A stretch of 64,000 bases of DNA from Salipiger bermudensis (GCF_019801965.1 NZ_JAHVIA010000003.1:62001-126000); one strand, 5' to 3'. Positions 6,947-16,788 are shown, counted from the first letter of the stretch. Numbers and translations: made by a program. Notes: generated from the letters alone by a model not told the origin.

Positions 6947-9106
6947 TCACTCGAGCTCGAAGGACCAGAAGAAGGTCTCGCCCGAGCTGTCGTCGACGCC
7001 GTCATTGTCGGTCGAGACATAGACGGTGCCCGCCTCGGTGATCGCCAGCCCCTCGACCTTGTCGACCACGTAGCCGCCCCAGCCCTTCAGGTCGGGGATC
7101 AGGTCGCGCACCTCTTCCTTGCTCACCACTGGCAGCTCGCCGCCCAGCGCCGCGGGCTGCATCTCGGCCAGCGGGATGCGGTAGACCTTCTTGGTCACCG
7201 CATTGGCGCCGATCTGGTTGTCGCGCTCGACGACGTAGACGTAATCGCCATGGGCGGTGATCTCCGACAGGCCGACCCAGCCGGTCTCCGGCGTGGCCTT
7301 GGCATAGCGCACGGCGCCCCATTCCCCGGTCTCGGGGGTGTAGGAGACCAGCTTGACGTGATCCGCCGGATCGTCGCCCCACTCGCGCTGCACCGCCATC
7401 CACAGCGTGCCGTCGACCATCGTCACCCCCTCGAAGCCGAAGCGCTTCTCGACGGCCAGCAGCTCGGCCGGCAGGGAGACCTCTTCCTCGATCTCGCCCT
7501 CGGCGCTCACGTGGTAGAGCGCGTGCGGCACGAGCCGGTCGCTGCGGCCCTCGGAGGCCAGCCAGAAACCGCCCTCGCCATCGGTGGTGATGCCCTCGAG
7601 GTCGAGCTTCTGCGCGTTGCGGCCCTTGCGGGTCACGTCGGTGGCCGCGACGATGCGCGCCGGGCTCTGCGACGGATCGATGGTGAAGATGCGCGGCTGG
7701 TAGCCGTAGAAGCTGTCATTGACGGCGTAGATCATGCCGTCATCGCCGGCGACCATGCCCGAGATCGCGCCCCAGCCAATCAGCTCGTCGGCGCCGTCCG
7801 AGGTCAGTGTCGGGTACTGCGCCGCGCCCTCGGCATACTCGTAGATCATCACGTGAGCGCGCACGCCGCCATCCTCGACGAGGTCTTCCTCGTTGGCGGT
7901 GACGAAGAGGTTGCGCTGCGGGATCGCCACGGCGCCCTCGGGGGCGATGCCCGAGGGCAGCAGCTGCTTGAGCACCGGCGCCGCCGGGTCGGTCATGTCG
8001 TAGACGCCGACCATCGAGGCGCGCTCGGCCAGCACGAAGAGGAAGGGAGTCTCGCCGAAACGCGCGAATTCCATGCCCTCGGGCTCGACGCCCTTGGCGT
8101 CGGAGCGCTTGTCCGGGTAGTGGCCGGCGCGGATCACCGCCTGCTCGAAGGTGATGCCGCTCTCGAAGACCTCGGTGCCGTCCTTGTGGAACACGGTGAA
8201 GCCGCGCGCCCCGCCATCCATGTCGCCCTCGTTGGCGATGGCGAAGTGGCTATCGTCGATCCACTGCACGCCATCGGGCTCGCGCAGGCGACCCTGCTGG
8301 CTCTCGGTGAAGAGCAGCGCGCCGCGCTCGTCGGTGGCGTCGATACCCTCGAGGTCGACCGCGCCGGCGGAGAAGTGCGACAGCACCTCGCCCGCCTTGT
8401 CCAGAACCACGATGTGGTTGTTTTCCTGCAGGGTGACGACGATCTCGCCGGCGCCGTTCACGTCGACGAACTCGGGCTCGGGATCTTCCGGTGCGATCTC
8501 TGCAAGGCCGGTGACATCGGCCTTCACGAGGCTGTCGCACGCGGCCACGCCATCGACCACGTCGAGGATCGCGACAAAGCCCGCGGGCATCTGCGGCACG
8601 CGGCCGTCACCCAGATCCTCGTCACGCTCGTTCTCGATGGCGATGGTGACGAAGCTGCCATCCTTGGCCATGGCGGTGCTGTCGGGCTGGCCGCCGAGGT
8701 CGCATTCGCCCAGCGTCTCGCCAGAGGTCGCGTCGATCATCACCAGCTTGCCCGAGGGATCGGTGTAGCTCTGGGAGGTGTTCACGCCGGCGAAGATGGT
8801 GTTGCCGGAGACGTAGACCGAGGTCGGCTCGCCATCGACGGCGATGTTGCCGAGCGGCTGCGGGTTGGCCGGGTCGGTGATGTCGATGCGGCCGATGACG
8901 CCGAGCGGGCTGTCGGTATAGACCAGCGTGTTGCCATCCTCGGTGGCGTAGATGATCTCGGCCGAGGTGACGCGCGCGCGGTCCTCGCCCTCGGCCATGT
9001 CGGCCGGGGTCGCGAAGGAGGCGATGCGGTTGAAGTTCATCTCGGCTGCGGCGGCGGTTGCCGACAGCGCCAGCGCCGAGGTGAGGCAGAGCGTGCGGAA
9101 GTGCAT
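6947..9106 (-). CDS. Secreted phytase-like beta-propeller protein (esterase-like activity of phytase family)
   Basis: 719 aa from the ATG at 9106, chosen because it gives a clean signal peptide (MHFRTLCLTSALALSATAAAA, cut before EMNF); an in-frame extension upstream to 9313 has no such signal. The N-terminal two thirds (residues about 30-430) reads as a beta-propeller of the choice-of-anchor-I type (repeated GxIxxxDxxxPxxP blades, GVEPEGMEF). The C-terminal part (about 440-719) matches the phytase-like domain (LDLEGITTDGEGGFWLASEG, FEGVTMVDG, VDKVEGLAI). Probably periplasmic or extracellular; related proteins are poorly characterised, and phosphatase activity is only suggested by the family name. 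Stands alone, convergent with the two-component system. Confidence 0.8.
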   Translation of the reverse strand: MHFRTLCLTSALALSATAAAAEMNFNRIASFATPADMAEGEDRARVTSAEIIYATEDGNTLVYTDSPLGVIGRIDITDPANPQPLGNIAVDGEPTSVYVSGNTIFAGVNTSQSYTDPSGKLVMIDATSGETLGECDLGGQPDSTAMAKDGSFVTIAIENERDEDLGDGRVPQMPAGFVAILDVVDGVAACDSLVKADVTGLAEIAPEDPEPEFVDVNGAGEIVVTLQENNHIVVLDKAGEVLSHFSAGAVDLEGIDATDERGALLFTESQQGRLREPDGVQWIDDSHFAIANEGDMDGGARGFTVFHKDGTEVFESGITFEQAVIRAGHYPDKRSDAKGVEPEGMEFARFGETPFLFVLAERASMVGVYDMTDPAAPVLKQLLPSGIAPEGAVAIPQRNLFVTANEEDLVEDGGVRAHVMIYEYAEGAAQYPTLTSDGADELIGWGAISGMVAGDDGMIYAVNDSFYGYQPRIFTIDPSQSPARIVAATDVTRKGRNAQKLDLEGITTDGEGGFWLASEGRSDRLVPHALYHVSAEGEIEEEVSLPAELLAVEKRFGFEGVTMVDGTLWMAVQREWGDDPADHVKLVSYTPETGEWGAVRYAKATPETGWVGLSEITAHGDYVYVVERDNQIGANAVTKKVYRIPLAEMQPAALGGELPVVSKEEVRDLIPDLKGWGGYVVDKVEGLAITEAGTVYVSTDNDGVDDSSGETFFWSFELE

Positions 9107-9236
9107 GGAAGGTCCCCTGTCTTGGTCCGGCAAGGCCATGCGCCCGCCGCGTAACGGCAGCGTGACAGGACGGTTAAGGATTTGCGAAACGCCGGGGTCG
9201 GGGCCGAGAAGCGGCCCGAAAGGGCCCGCCGAGGCG

Positions 9237-10025
9237 CTAGCCCAGAAGTCGCTCGATGATCGCGCTGTCGGGCTCGGCCAGCCCGTCGATGACGTTGAAA
9301 TGGTGTTTGCCATCTGCCACCACCACCGGGCAGGACCACGCCTCGCCCAGCCAGCGCGCCTGATCGAGAAAGACCGGCCGTTCCTCGGCGCCGACCCAGA
9401 CCGTCACCGGCCGCTCCGGCGGCGCCATCGCGACCGGGCTCTCCGCCCAGGCCTCGTCGGCGTCGAGCTGCAGCTTCTCGTTCATACCGGTCTGCATCAG
9501 CGGCCGCAGGTCCGAGAGCGGCGAGATCGGCATGACATGATCGACCCGCGCCGCGACCTCGTCCGGCAGCATCGCCGGGGCCAGCATCCGCGCCACCAGA
9601 TGCCCGCCCGCCGAGTGGCCGGCCAGCCGGATCGGCCCGTCGATCTCGCGCGCCGCCGCCGTCACCGCCGCGGCGATCTGCCGGGTGATGCCGGAGATCC
9701 GCACCTCGGGGCAGAGATCATACGAAGGCAGCGCCACCGCCCAGCCCCGCACCACCGCGCCGCCCGCCAGATGCGACCAGGTCTCGCGCCCGAACGCCAT
9801 CCAGTAGCCGCCATGCACGAAGACCAGCAGCCCCTTCGGCGCCCCCTTGGGCAAAAACAGGTCGAACCGCTCGCGCGCGCCTGCCCCGTAGGCAAGCCCC
9901 TCGCGCAGCCGCCCCTTTAGGGCCAATGCCTTGCGGTAACAGGAGGCCGCCTGCGTCCAGCGCGGAGGGTAGTCCTCGGCCTGCGCAATATATGGCCCGT
10001 TGGCATAGGCGTCGCTCAGGTCCAT
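9237..10025 (-). CDS. Alpha/beta hydrolase, arylformamidase-like
   Basis: 262 aa. Carries the oxyanion-hole motif HGGYW (about residue 71), the nucleophile elbow GHSAGGH and a C-terminal histidine (KHHFNVIDGL), the pattern of the esterase/lipase-like branch that includes kynurenine formamidase KynB-like enzymes. Cytoplasmic, no signal peptide. It diverges from the semialdehyde dehydrogenase gene at 10112 across an 86-base gap; no kynurenine-pathway gene lies nearby, so the substrate is unknown. The hydrolase class is confident, the specific reaction is not. Confidence 0.8.
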   Translation of the reverse strand: MDLSDAYANGPYIAQAEDYPPRWTQAASCYRKALALKGRLREGLAYGAGARERFDLFLPKGAPKGLLVFVHGGYWMAFGRETWSHLAGGAVVRGWAVALPSYDLCPEVRISGITRQIAAAVTAAAREIDGPIRLAGHSAGGHLVARMLAPAMLPDEVAARVDHVMPISPLSDLRPLMQTGMNEKLQLDADEAWAESPVAMAPPERPVTVWVGAEERPVFLDQARWLGEAWSCPVVVADGKHHFNVIDGLAEPDSAIIERLLG

Positions 10026-10111
10026 GGCTTTTCTCCCGGCTTAGACTAGACTTTCGTGCAAACAGATGCTCTGCCATGCCGCAACGTAAGACCATCCCCA
10101 AGGAGGATACC

Positions 10112-11593
10112 ATGCTGGATCAGACCGCAACCAATCTCCCGTCGCTTCTCGACGATCCCAGCCTCCTGCAGACCAAGGCCTACGTCAACGGCGAGTGGAT
10201 CACCGGCGCCGACGGCGAGTTCGAGGTCACCAATCCGGCCCGCGGCGACGTCATCGCCAAGGTCGCCAACCTCAGCCGCGCGCAGGTCGCCGGGGCCATC
10301 GACGGCGCCTACACCGCGCAGAAGAGCTGGGCCGCCTGGACCGCCAAGGAGCGCTCCACCGTGATGCGCAAATGGTTCGACCTGATCATGGCGAACCAGA
10401 AGGACCTGGCCACCATCCTGACCGCCGAGATGGGCAAGCCGCTGGCCGAGGCCGCGGGCGAGATCTCCTATGGCGCCAGCTTCATCGAGTTCTATGCCGA
10501 GGAGGCCAAGCGCATCTACGGCGAGACCATCCCCGGCCACCAGCGCGACAAGCGCATCATGGTGATGAAGCAGCCGATCGGCGTCGCGGCCTCGATCACG
10601 CCGTGGAACTTCCCCAACGCGATGATCACCCGCAAGGTCGCCCCGGCGCTGGCCGCGGGCTGCGCCTTTGTCGCCCGCCCGGCCTCCGAGACGCCGCTCT
10701 CGGCGCTGGCGCTGGCGGTTCTGGCCGAGCGCGCCGGCATCCCCGCGGGCGTTCTGAACGTGCTACCCTCCGACAGCGCCTCCGAGGTCGGCAAGGAGTT
10801 CTGCGAGAACCCCAAGGTCCGCAAGCTGACCTTCACCGGCTCCACCGGCGTCGGCCGCATCCTGCTGGCGCAGGCCGCCGACCAGGTGATGAAATGCTCG
10901 ATGGAGCTCGGCGGCAACGCGCCCTTCATCGTGTTCGACGACGCCGACCTCGATGCGGCGGTGCAGGGCGCGATCATGTGCAAGTTCCGCAACAACGGCC
11001 AGACCTGCGTCTGCGCCAACCGGATCTACGTGCAGGCCGGCGTCTATGACGCCTTTGCCGCCAAGCTGAAGGAGGCGGTCGCCAACATGAAGGTCGGCGA
11101 CGGGCTCGAGGACGGCACCGATCTGGGCCCGCTGATCACCGAGAAGGCGATCGAGAAGGTCCAGGACCACATCGCCGACGCCAAGTCGAAGGGCGCAGAG
11201 GTGATCCTCGGCGGCGGCTCGACCCTGCAGGGCCCGGGCTATTTCATCGAGCCCACCATCGTCACCGGCGCGACCCGCGAGATGAAGTTCTCCACCGACG
11301 AGACCTTCGGCCCGCTGGCCCCGCTGTTCAAGTTCGAGGACGAGGACGAGGTCATCGAGCTGGCCAACGACACCATCTTCGGCCTCGCCTCCTACTTCTA
11401 CGCCAAGGACCTGAGCCGCGTGTACAAGGTCGCCGAGGCGCTGGAATACGGCATCGTCGGCGTCAACACCGGCATCATCTCGACCGAGGTCGCCCCGTTC
11501 GGCGGTGTGAAGCAGTCCGGCCTCGGCCGCGAGGGCTCGCATCACGGCATCGAGGACTACCTCGAGATGAAATACGTCTGCCTGAGCGTATGA
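10112..11593 (+). CDS. gabD: NAD(P)-dependent succinate-semialdehyde dehydrogenase
   Basis: 493 aa, oxidises succinate semialdehyde to succinate (end of the GABA/4-aminobutyrate route). The start at 10112 is set by the ribosome site AAGGAGG at 10100-10106. Aldehyde-dehydrogenase motifs are present in order: PWNFP, the cofactor loop FTGSTGVGR, ELGGNAPFIVF with the general-base Glu, NNGQTCVCANR with the catalytic Cys, and the C-terminal GVKQSGLGREG. The GabD-like features are clear, although related semialdehyde dehydrogenases share them. The stop overlaps the next start (ATGA), coupling it to a small unknown gene. Confidence 0.88.
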   Translation: MLDQTATNLPSLLDDPSLLQTKAYVNGEWITGADGEFEVTNPARGDVIAKVANLSRAQVAGAIDGAYTAQKSWAAWTAKERSTVMRKWFDLIMANQKDLATILTAEMGKPLAEAAGEISYGASFIEFYAEEAKRIYGETIPGHQRDKRIMVMKQPIGVAASITPWNFPNAMITRKVAPALAAGCAFVARPASETPLSALALAVLAERAGIPAGVLNVLPSDSASEVGKEFCENPKVRKLTFTGSTGVGRILLAQAADQVMKCSMELGGNAPFIVFDDADLDAAVQGAIMCKFRNNGQTCVCANRIYVQAGVYDAFAAKLKEAVANMKVGDGLEDGTDLGPLITEKAIEKVQDHIADAKSKGAEVILGGGSTLQGPGYFIEPTIVTGATREMKFSTDETFGPLAPLFKFEDEDEVIELANDTIFGLASYFYAKDLSRVYKVAEALEYGIVGVNTGIISTEVAPFGGVKQSGLGREGSHHGIEDYLEMKYVCLSV

Positions 11594-11973
11594 CGAGCAA
11601 GCGCCGGCGCGGGGGGCCTCTCCCCGCGCCGCACCAGCTTCCCAAACCATCCGATCTAGAACGCTGGCGTGTCGCGGCCCATACCGGCGCGGGCAGCCCC
11701 TGGCTCCCGGTCGACCTCGCCGAGGCGCTGGTGCGCTACGGGCTTTATCACGGCGAAGGGCTGCGGATGATGGAAGCCGCCTCGCTGATGCTGCACGAAC
11801 CCCCGCGCGACGTGGCGTGGGAGATCATCGGCGCCGACAGCCCCGGCGAGAACTGGGACGACCACCAGGATCCCGAGCGCGCCTTTCGCCTGTTCCGCGC
11901 CAAGCTGCGCCGGGCGCAGGCCGAGGGCGCAAGGCTGCAATACAAGATCTGGCTCGGGCGCCGGAGCGGCTGA
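11590..11973 (+). CDS. Hypothetical protein coupled to gabD
   Basis: 127 aa, not recognised. Its ATG overlaps the gabD stop by four bases, so it is probably translated by coupling. The N-terminus is basic (MTSKRRRGG), the middle is helical with a LAEALVRYGLYHGEGL segment, and the C-terminus is rich in Arg/Lys (FRAKLRRAQAEGARLQYKIW). No signal peptide, membrane helix or cysteine motif. The coding frame is supported by the coupling and by a normal amino-acid composition. The function is unknown. Confidence 0.65.
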   Translation: MTSKRRRGGPLPAPHQLPKPSDLERWRVAAHTGAGSPWLPVDLAEALVRYGLYHGEGLRMMEAASLMLHEPPRDVAWEIIGADSPGENWDDHQDPERAFRLFRAKLRRAQAEGARLQYKIWLGRRSG

Positions 11974-11992
11974 CCCGCCGCGGGTCGCGCCC

Positions 11993-12382
11993 TCAGCCCT
12001 CTTCCGCCAACCCCTGCAGGATCGGGCAATCGGGCCGGTGATCGCCGTGGCAGGCCTCGACCAGCCGCGCCAGCGTGGCATGCATCTCGCGCAGCTGGGC
12101 GATCTTCTCCTCGATCTGCGCCAAATGCTCGGTCGCCAGCGCCTTGACGTCGGCGCTCTCGCGCGCCTCATCCTCGTAGAGCCCCAGCAGGGTGCGGCAA
12201 TCCTCGATGGTGAAGCCCAGCGCCCGGGCGCGGGCGAGGAAGGCGAGCTTGTGCAGATCCTGCTCCGAGAAGGCGCGGTAGCCGTTCTCGGAGCGCTGCG
12301 GACGCACCAGCCCGATATCCTCGTAGTAGCGGATCGTCTTGGCCGGGATGCCCGCCCGCTCTGCCACCTGTCCGATGTTCAT
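11993..12382 (-). CDS. cueR: Cu(I)-responsive MerR-family regulator CueR
   Basis: 129 aa. An N-terminal MerR winged helix ([20 protein letters not shown] ... [13 protein letters not shown]) is followed by a dimerisation helix and a C-terminal metal loop [11 protein letters not shown], whose two cysteines match the Cu(I)/Ag(I) ligands of CueR. Its start overlaps the copA stop (ATGA, 12379-12382), so it is the second gene of a copA-cueR operon and would be regulated by its own product. The likely operator is the 19-bp-spacer promoter at 14896-14926. Confidence 0.92.
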   Translation of the reverse strand: MNIGQVAERAGIPAKTIRYYEDIGLVRPQRSENGYRAFSEQDLHKLAFLARARALGFTIEDCRTLLGLYEDEARESADVKALATEHLAQIEEKIAQLREMHATLARLVEACHGDHRPDCPILQGLAEEG

Positions 12383-14865
12383 TCCGCCGCCTCCAGGGTC
12401 ATGGGCTGCGCCTTCGCCGTCTCACGCGCCGGCGCCATCACCGGCGCCAGCCGCCGCAGCCGCAGCGCGTTGGAGAGCACGAAGACCGAGGACAGCGCCA
12501 TGGCCCCCGCCGCCAGCATCGGCGACAGCAATAGCCCGAAGGCCGGGTAGAGCGCACCCGCTGCCACCGGCACCAGCGCGACGTTGTAGCCGAAGGCCCA
12601 GAACAGGTTCTGCCGGATGTTGCGCAGCACCGCGCCGCTGACATGGAACGCCTCGACCACCCCCGAGAGCTCACCCGAGACCAGCACGATATCGGCGCTC
12701 TCGATGGCGACGTCGGTGCCGGTGCCGATGGCGATGCCGACCTCGGCCTCGGCCAGCGCCGGGGCGTCGTTGATGCCGTCGCCGACGAAGGTCACCGGGC
12801 CGAAGCGCTCGCGCAGCGCCTTGACCGCCGCGAGCTTGCCCTCGGGCAGCACCTCGGCCTCCACATGGTCGATGCCCAGCTCGCCCGCGATGGCCTGCGC
12901 AGTGGCGCGTGTGTCGCCGGTGATCATCGCGACCTTGATGCCTTGCGCGTGCAGCGCCTGCACCGCCGCCTTGGCGCCGGGCTTGACCCGGTCGGCCACG
13001 GCAAAGACCCCGGCAATCGCGCCGTCGACGGCCACGAGAACCGGCGTCTGGCCAGCGGCGGCGATCTCGTCATGCGCTGATTCCAGCGGGCCGAGCGCGA
13101 TGCCCTCCCGCGCCATCAGCCGCTTGGCGCCCACCAGAAGTCTACGGCCCTCGACTGTTGCAGAGAGCCCGTGGCCGGCGATGGCCTCGCTACTCTCCGG
13201 CTGGCTCAGCGTGCCTTGCGCGGCGGCCTCAAGCGCGCGGGCGATCGGGTGCTCCGAGCCCTGCTCGGCGCTGGCCGCGAGGCGCAACACTTCGGAGGGT
13301 GCAAAACCGGGAGCGGCCTCGGAGCGCACCAGCGCGGGCTTGCCCTCGGTCAGCGTGCCGGTCTTGTCGAAGGCCACCACGCGGCTCGCCTCGAGGGTCT
13401 GCAGCGCGTCGCCCTTGCGGAACAGCACGCCGAGCTCGGCGGCGCGGCCCGTGCCGACCATGATCGAGGTCGGCGTGGCCAGCCCCATGGCGCAGGGGCA
13501 GGCGATGATGAGAACCGAAACCGCGGTCACCAGCGCATGGGTCAGCGCCGGCGACGGGCCGAAGACCATCCACGCGAGGAAGGTCAGCGCGGCGGCGGCG
13601 ATCACCGCGGGCACGAACCAGATCACCACCTTGTCGGCCAGCGCCTGGATCGGCAGCTTGGCGCCCTGCGCGTCCTCGACCATCGCGATGATCCGCGCCA
13701 GCATGGTGTCGCGCCCGACAGCTGTGGCGCGGAAGCTGAGCGCGCCCGAGCCGTTCACCGTGCCGCCCACCACCGTGTCGCCGGGGCCCTTGCCGACCGG
13801 AACGGGCTCGCCGGTGATCATGCTCTCGTCGATATAGCTGGTGCCGGCGATCAGCTCGCCATCGACCGCGATGCGCTCGCCAGGGCGCACATGCACCACG
13901 TCACCGAGCTGCACCTCGTCGATGGCGATCTCGGTGATCTGGTCCTTGCGTTCGATCCGCGCGGTGGCCGGGCGCAGCCCGACCAGCCGCTTGATCGCGG
14001 CGCCGGTGCGGCCCTTGGCGCGGGCCTCGAGGAAGCGGCCCAGCAGGATCAGCGTTACGATGACGCCGGCCGCCTCGAAATAGACCGCGCGAGTGCCTTC
14101 GGGCAGCAGTCCCGGCAGGAACAGCGCCACGGTGGAATAGCCCCAGGCCGCCAGCGTGCCGAGCGCTACCAGCGAGTTCATGTCGGGCGCGCGCTTGAGC
14201 AGCAGTGGCAGGCCGACCCGGTAGAAGCGACGTCCGGGGAAGGCCAGCACGGCGGTGATCAGCACGAATTGCAGCAGCCACGAGGCCTGCATGCCGATGC
14301 TGTTCATGATCAGGTCGTGAAAGCCGGGGATCAGGTGGCCGCCCATCTCGATGATGAAGACCGGCAGGGTGAGGGCGGCGGCAAGGGTCAGGTCGCGCCT
14401 CAGCGCACGATGCTCGGCGGCCTTGCGCGCCTCGTGCTCGGCGCTGTCATCGCCGGCGGGGCGGGCCTTGTAGCCTGCCTGCGCAACGACGCGGGCCAGA
14501 TCGGCGGCCTCTATGCTGCCCGCCAGCAGCGTCACCTCGGCGGTCTCGCTGGCGAGGTTGACGCTGGCCTTCAGCACGCCCGGCACCGCGTTCAGAGCGG
14601 TCTCGACGCGGTTCACGCAGGAGGCGCAGCTCATGCCCTCGATGGCGAGCCTCACCTGAGCCTCGCGCGCCGGGTAGCCGGCAGAGGCCAGCGCATCGCG
14701 CAGCGCCTGAACACCCGCCGAACCCTCGACCGTCGCCATACGGTTGGCGAGGTTGACGCTGGCTTCCTCGACGCCCGCAACGCCTGCGAGCGCCTTCTGC
14801 GCCCGGCCGGCGCAGCCGCCGCAGTTCAGCTTGGTCACTTCGAATCGGATCGGTTCCGCGGCCAT
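12379..14865 (-). CDS. copA: Copper-exporting P1B-type ATPase CopA
   Basis: 828 aa, exports Cu(I) from the cytoplasm. Two N-terminal HMA metal-binding domains have CGGC (C15/C18) and CASC (C80/C83). Eight membrane helices follow, with the CPC motif at 456-458, the actuator TGEPVPV (351-357), phosphorylation site D500-KTGT, the HP dipeptide in SEHPIARAL and the hinge [10 protein letters not shown]. The ATG is preceded by AAGGGAG. Transcribed with cueR from a promoter having the long 19-base spacer typical of MerR-family control. Confidence 0.96.
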   Translation of the reverse strand: MAAEPIRFEVTKLNCGGCAGRAQKALAGVAGVEEASVNLANRMATVEGSAGVQALRDALASAGYPAREAQVRLAIEGMSCASCVNRVETALNAVPGVLKASVNLASETAEVTLLAGSIEAADLARVVAQAGYKARPAGDDSAEHEARKAAEHRALRRDLTLAAALTLPVFIIEMGGHLIPGFHDLIMNSIGMQASWLLQFVLITAVLAFPGRRFYRVGLPLLLKRAPDMNSLVALGTLAAWGYSTVALFLPGLLPEGTRAVYFEAAGVIVTLILLGRFLEARAKGRTGAAIKRLVGLRPATARIERKDQITEIAIDEVQLGDVVHVRPGERIAVDGELIAGTSYIDESMITGEPVPVGKGPGDTVVGGTVNGSGALSFRATAVGRDTMLARIIAMVEDAQGAKLPIQALADKVVIWFVPAVIAAAALTFLAWMVFGPSPALTHALVTAVSVLIIACPCAMGLATPTSIMVGTGRAAELGVLFRKGDALQTLEASRVVAFDKTGTLTEGKPALVRSEAAPGFAPSEVLRLAASAEQGSEHPIARALEAAAQGTLSQPESSEAIAGHGLSATVEGRRLLVGAKRLMAREGIALGPLESAHDEIAAAGQTPVLVAVDGAIAGVFAVADRVKPGAKAAVQALHAQGIKVAMITGDTRATAQAIAGELGIDHVEAEVLPEGKLAAVKALRERFGPVTFVGDGINDAPALAEAEVGIAIGTGTDVAIESADIVLVSGELSGVVEAFHVSGAVLRNIRQNLFWAFGYNVALVPVAAGALYPAFGLLLSPMLAAGAMALSSVFVLSNALRLRRLAPVMAPARETAKAQPMTLEAAE

Positions 14866-14895
14866 GGCAGACTCCCTTCGTCTGGTCTGGACCGG

Positions 14896-14926
14896 GATAT
14901 AGTCCTTCCAGTGACTGGAAGGTCAA
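14896..14926 (-). promoter_or_regulatory. CueR-type promoter/operator of copA-cueR
   Basis: On the minus strand TTGACC (14926-14921) and TATATC (14901-14896) are separated by 19 bases, the over-long spacer that MerR-family activators require. Overlapping the spacer is a perfect palindrome, CCTTCCAGT-G-ACTGGAAGG (14904-14922), which matches the CueR box. It lies 31 bases upstream of the copA ATG. Confidence 0.88.
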
Positions 14927-14948
14927 GGGGCGGGTCGCGCGGCTTGCG

Positions 14949-15374
14949 TCAGTTCAGCACGCAGCGCTGCCGCAGGCGGCATTCGCCGCAGAGCAGCGGG
15001 AGGCCAACGCGCTCGGCGGTATTCACCAGCGTCAGCACATGCACCGGCGTGACCAGCATCGTCGCCTCGGCCAGCGCCTGCTCGCGGTCCTGTTCGGTGG
15101 CGGTGAGCACGAACCGCGCGATGGTGCGCTCGTCCTCGCTGCTGCTGGCGGCGCCCTGCTGCAGGATCAGCGGGCTGTGCCAGCCGTGGCGGGTCAGCAG
15201 CTCGGCCAGTTCGCCGAAGGCGCGCAGGCAGGCGCGGGCGCGGGTGAAACCGAGCGCATCGCGCAGCACTAGTTGCGCCGAGGCCTCGTCATCGTCGCGC
15301 CAGAGCCGCAGCAGATCGATGACCCAGCGCTCCGCTTGCCTCAGCTCGACGCGGTCGAACCGTTCATGTCGCAT
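14949..15374 (-). CDS. Hypothetical protein with C-terminal cysteine motif
   Basis: 141 aa, not recognised. Mostly helical and soluble, with no signal peptide. The C-terminus ends in LLCGECRLRQRCVLN: three cysteines spaced C-x2-C-x5-C could bind a metal or an Fe-S cluster, or simply be structural. It lies between rlmN and the copA promoter on the minus strand. About 75 bases upstream is a TGA-N9-TCA palindrome inside a possible promoter, which hints at iron or Fe-S control (inference). Confidence 0.65.
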   Translation of the reverse strand: MRHERFDRVELRQAERWVIDLLRLWRDDDEASAQLVLRDALGFTRARACLRAFGELAELLTRHGWHSPLILQQGAASSSEDERTIARFVLTATEQDREQALAEATMLVTPVHVLTLVNTAERVGLPLLCGECRLRQRCVLN

Positions 15375-15444
15375 GGAAACTCTCCCAGCCAGTGTCTTTG
15401 CACGACCGGGCTGCCCGGGGGGCGGGCTGGCTGGGTGAGTTAAT

Positions 15445-15463
15445 CCTGACTTTTTAAATCAGG
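15445..15463 (-). promoter_or_regulatory. TGA-N9-TCA palindrome, candidate Iron-Rhodo-box
   Basis: CCTGACTTTTTAAATCAGG is an imperfect palindrome containing TGA (15447-15449), nine bases, then TCA (15459-15461). This spacing is that described for Iron-Rhodo-boxes bound by Rrf2-type iron regulators in Rhodobacteraceae. A TTGACT at 15471-15466 (minus strand) could be the -35 of the 141-aa gene, placing the palindrome in the promoter spacer; the matching -10 is weak. It also lies just past the rlmN stop, so part of a terminator is an alternative. Confidence 0.4.
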
Positions 15464-15467
15464 TAAG

Positions 15468-16664
15468 TCAAGCGGCGCCGCTCGCGCCGGTTTCGGCGGC
15501 GATCTGGGCGCGGGACTTGCGGGCGCGTTCGGTGGCCGATTTGAGCTGACCGCAGGCAGCCATGATGTCCTCGCCGCGCGGGGTGCGGATCGGCGAAGCG
15601 TAGCCGGCCTTGTAAACGATGTCGGCAAAGCGCTCGATCCGCTCCCAGTCCGAGCGCTGGTAAGGCGCGCCGGGCCATTCGTTGAACGGGATCAGGTTGA
15701 TCTTGGCCGGGATGCCCTTGATCAGGTTCACCAGGCGGCGGGCGTCGGCGTCGCTGTCGTTCACGTCCTTGAGCATCACGTATTCGAAGGTGATGCGCTC
15801 CGAGTTCGACAGGCGCGGATACTCGCGCAGCGCGTTCAGCAGCGTCTCGATGTTCCAGCGCTTGTTGATCGGCACCAGTTTGTTGCGCACCTCGTCGGTG
15901 GTGGCGTGGAAGCTCACCGCCATCAGGCAGCCGATCTCCTCGGCGCATTTGGCGATCTCGGGCACGACGCCGGAGGTCGACAGCGTGATGCGGCGGCGCG
16001 ACAGGGCGATGCCCTCGCCGTCCATGGCGATCTTCATCGCGTCACGCACGTTGTCGAAATTGTAGAGCGGCTCGCCCATGCCCATCAGCACGATGTTCGA
16101 CAGCAGGCGCGGGCCACTCTCGCCGGTGCCGGTGCCGGGCTCGGGCCACTCGTCGAGATCGTCGCGCGCCAGCATGATCTGGCCGACGATCTCCCCGGCG
16201 GTCAGGTTGCGCACCAGCTTCTGGGTGCCGGTGTGGCAGAACGAGCAGGTCAGCGTGCAGCCGACCTGGCTCGAGATGCAGAGCGTGCCGCGGCCTTCCT
16301 CGGGGATGTAGACCACCTCGACCTCGTGGCCGCCGGCGATGCGCACGAGATACTTGCGGGTGCCGTCGACAGAGACGTTTTTCGAGACGATCTCGGGCAG
16401 CAAGATCTCGAAATGGGCCTCGAGCTTGGCGCGGTAGTCCTTGGCGAGATTGGTCATCTCGGCAAAGTCGCGAACGCCCCAGTGATAGACCCACTGCCAG
16501 ATCTGGTTGACGCGCATCTTGGCCTGCTTTTCCGGCGTGCCCATCTCGATCAGGGCAGCGCGAAGCGCCTCGCGGGTCAGGCCCACCAGGTTCAGCTTGC
16601 CGCTCTCGGGCAGCTTGCGGGGGATCGTCATCACGTCCTGCGTGATCGGCGCATCTGCGGCCAT
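15468..16664 (-). CDS. rlmN: Dual-specificity 23S rRNA/tRNA adenine-C2 methyltransferase RlmN
   Basis: 398 aa radical-SAM enzyme that methylates A2503 of 23S rRNA and A37 of some tRNAs. The Fe-S motif CTLTCSFC (C136, C140, C143) lies after [10 protein letters not shown]. The family segments [13 protein letters not shown] and [10 protein letters not shown] are present, and the C-terminal catalytic Cys lies in [10 protein letters not shown]-terminal helical domain as in other RlmN proteins. Monocistronic on the minus strand, 123 bases from alkB. Confidence 0.95.
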   Translation of the reverse strand: MAADAPITQDVMTIPRKLPESGKLNLVGLTREALRAALIEMGTPEKQAKMRVNQIWQWVYHWGVRDFAEMTNLAKDYRAKLEAHFEILLPEIVSKNVSVDGTRKYLVRIAGGHEVEVVYIPEEGRGTLCISSQVGCTLTCSFCHTGTQKLVRNLTAGEIVGQIMLARDDLDEWPEPGTGTGESGPRLLSNIVLMGMGEPLYNFDNVRDAMKIAMDGEGIALSRRRITLSTSGVVPEIAKCAEEIGCLMAVSFHATTDEVRNKLVPINKRWNIETLLNALREYPRLSNSERITFEYVMLKDVNDSDADARRLVNLIKGIPAKINLIPFNEWPGAPYQRSDWERIERFADIVYKAGYASPIRTPRGEDIMAACGQLKSATERARKSRAQIAAETGASGAA

Positions 16665-16788
16665 CTCGGTCGTCCTCTGTCTGAAGAAGACGCCCCTATA
16701 CAGGATTCGGCCAGAAAAACAAAGGCCGCGCTTGCCGGTGCCGCGCAGGATCGCGGAGCCGTGAGAACGGGCCTCCCGGGCCCGGCTC

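Noticed and set aside
9107-9313. 69-codon N-terminal extension of the phytase-like protein
   Set aside because: It would bury a clear signal peptide beginning at the ATG at 9106 and overlaps the end of the neighbouring hydrolase gene.
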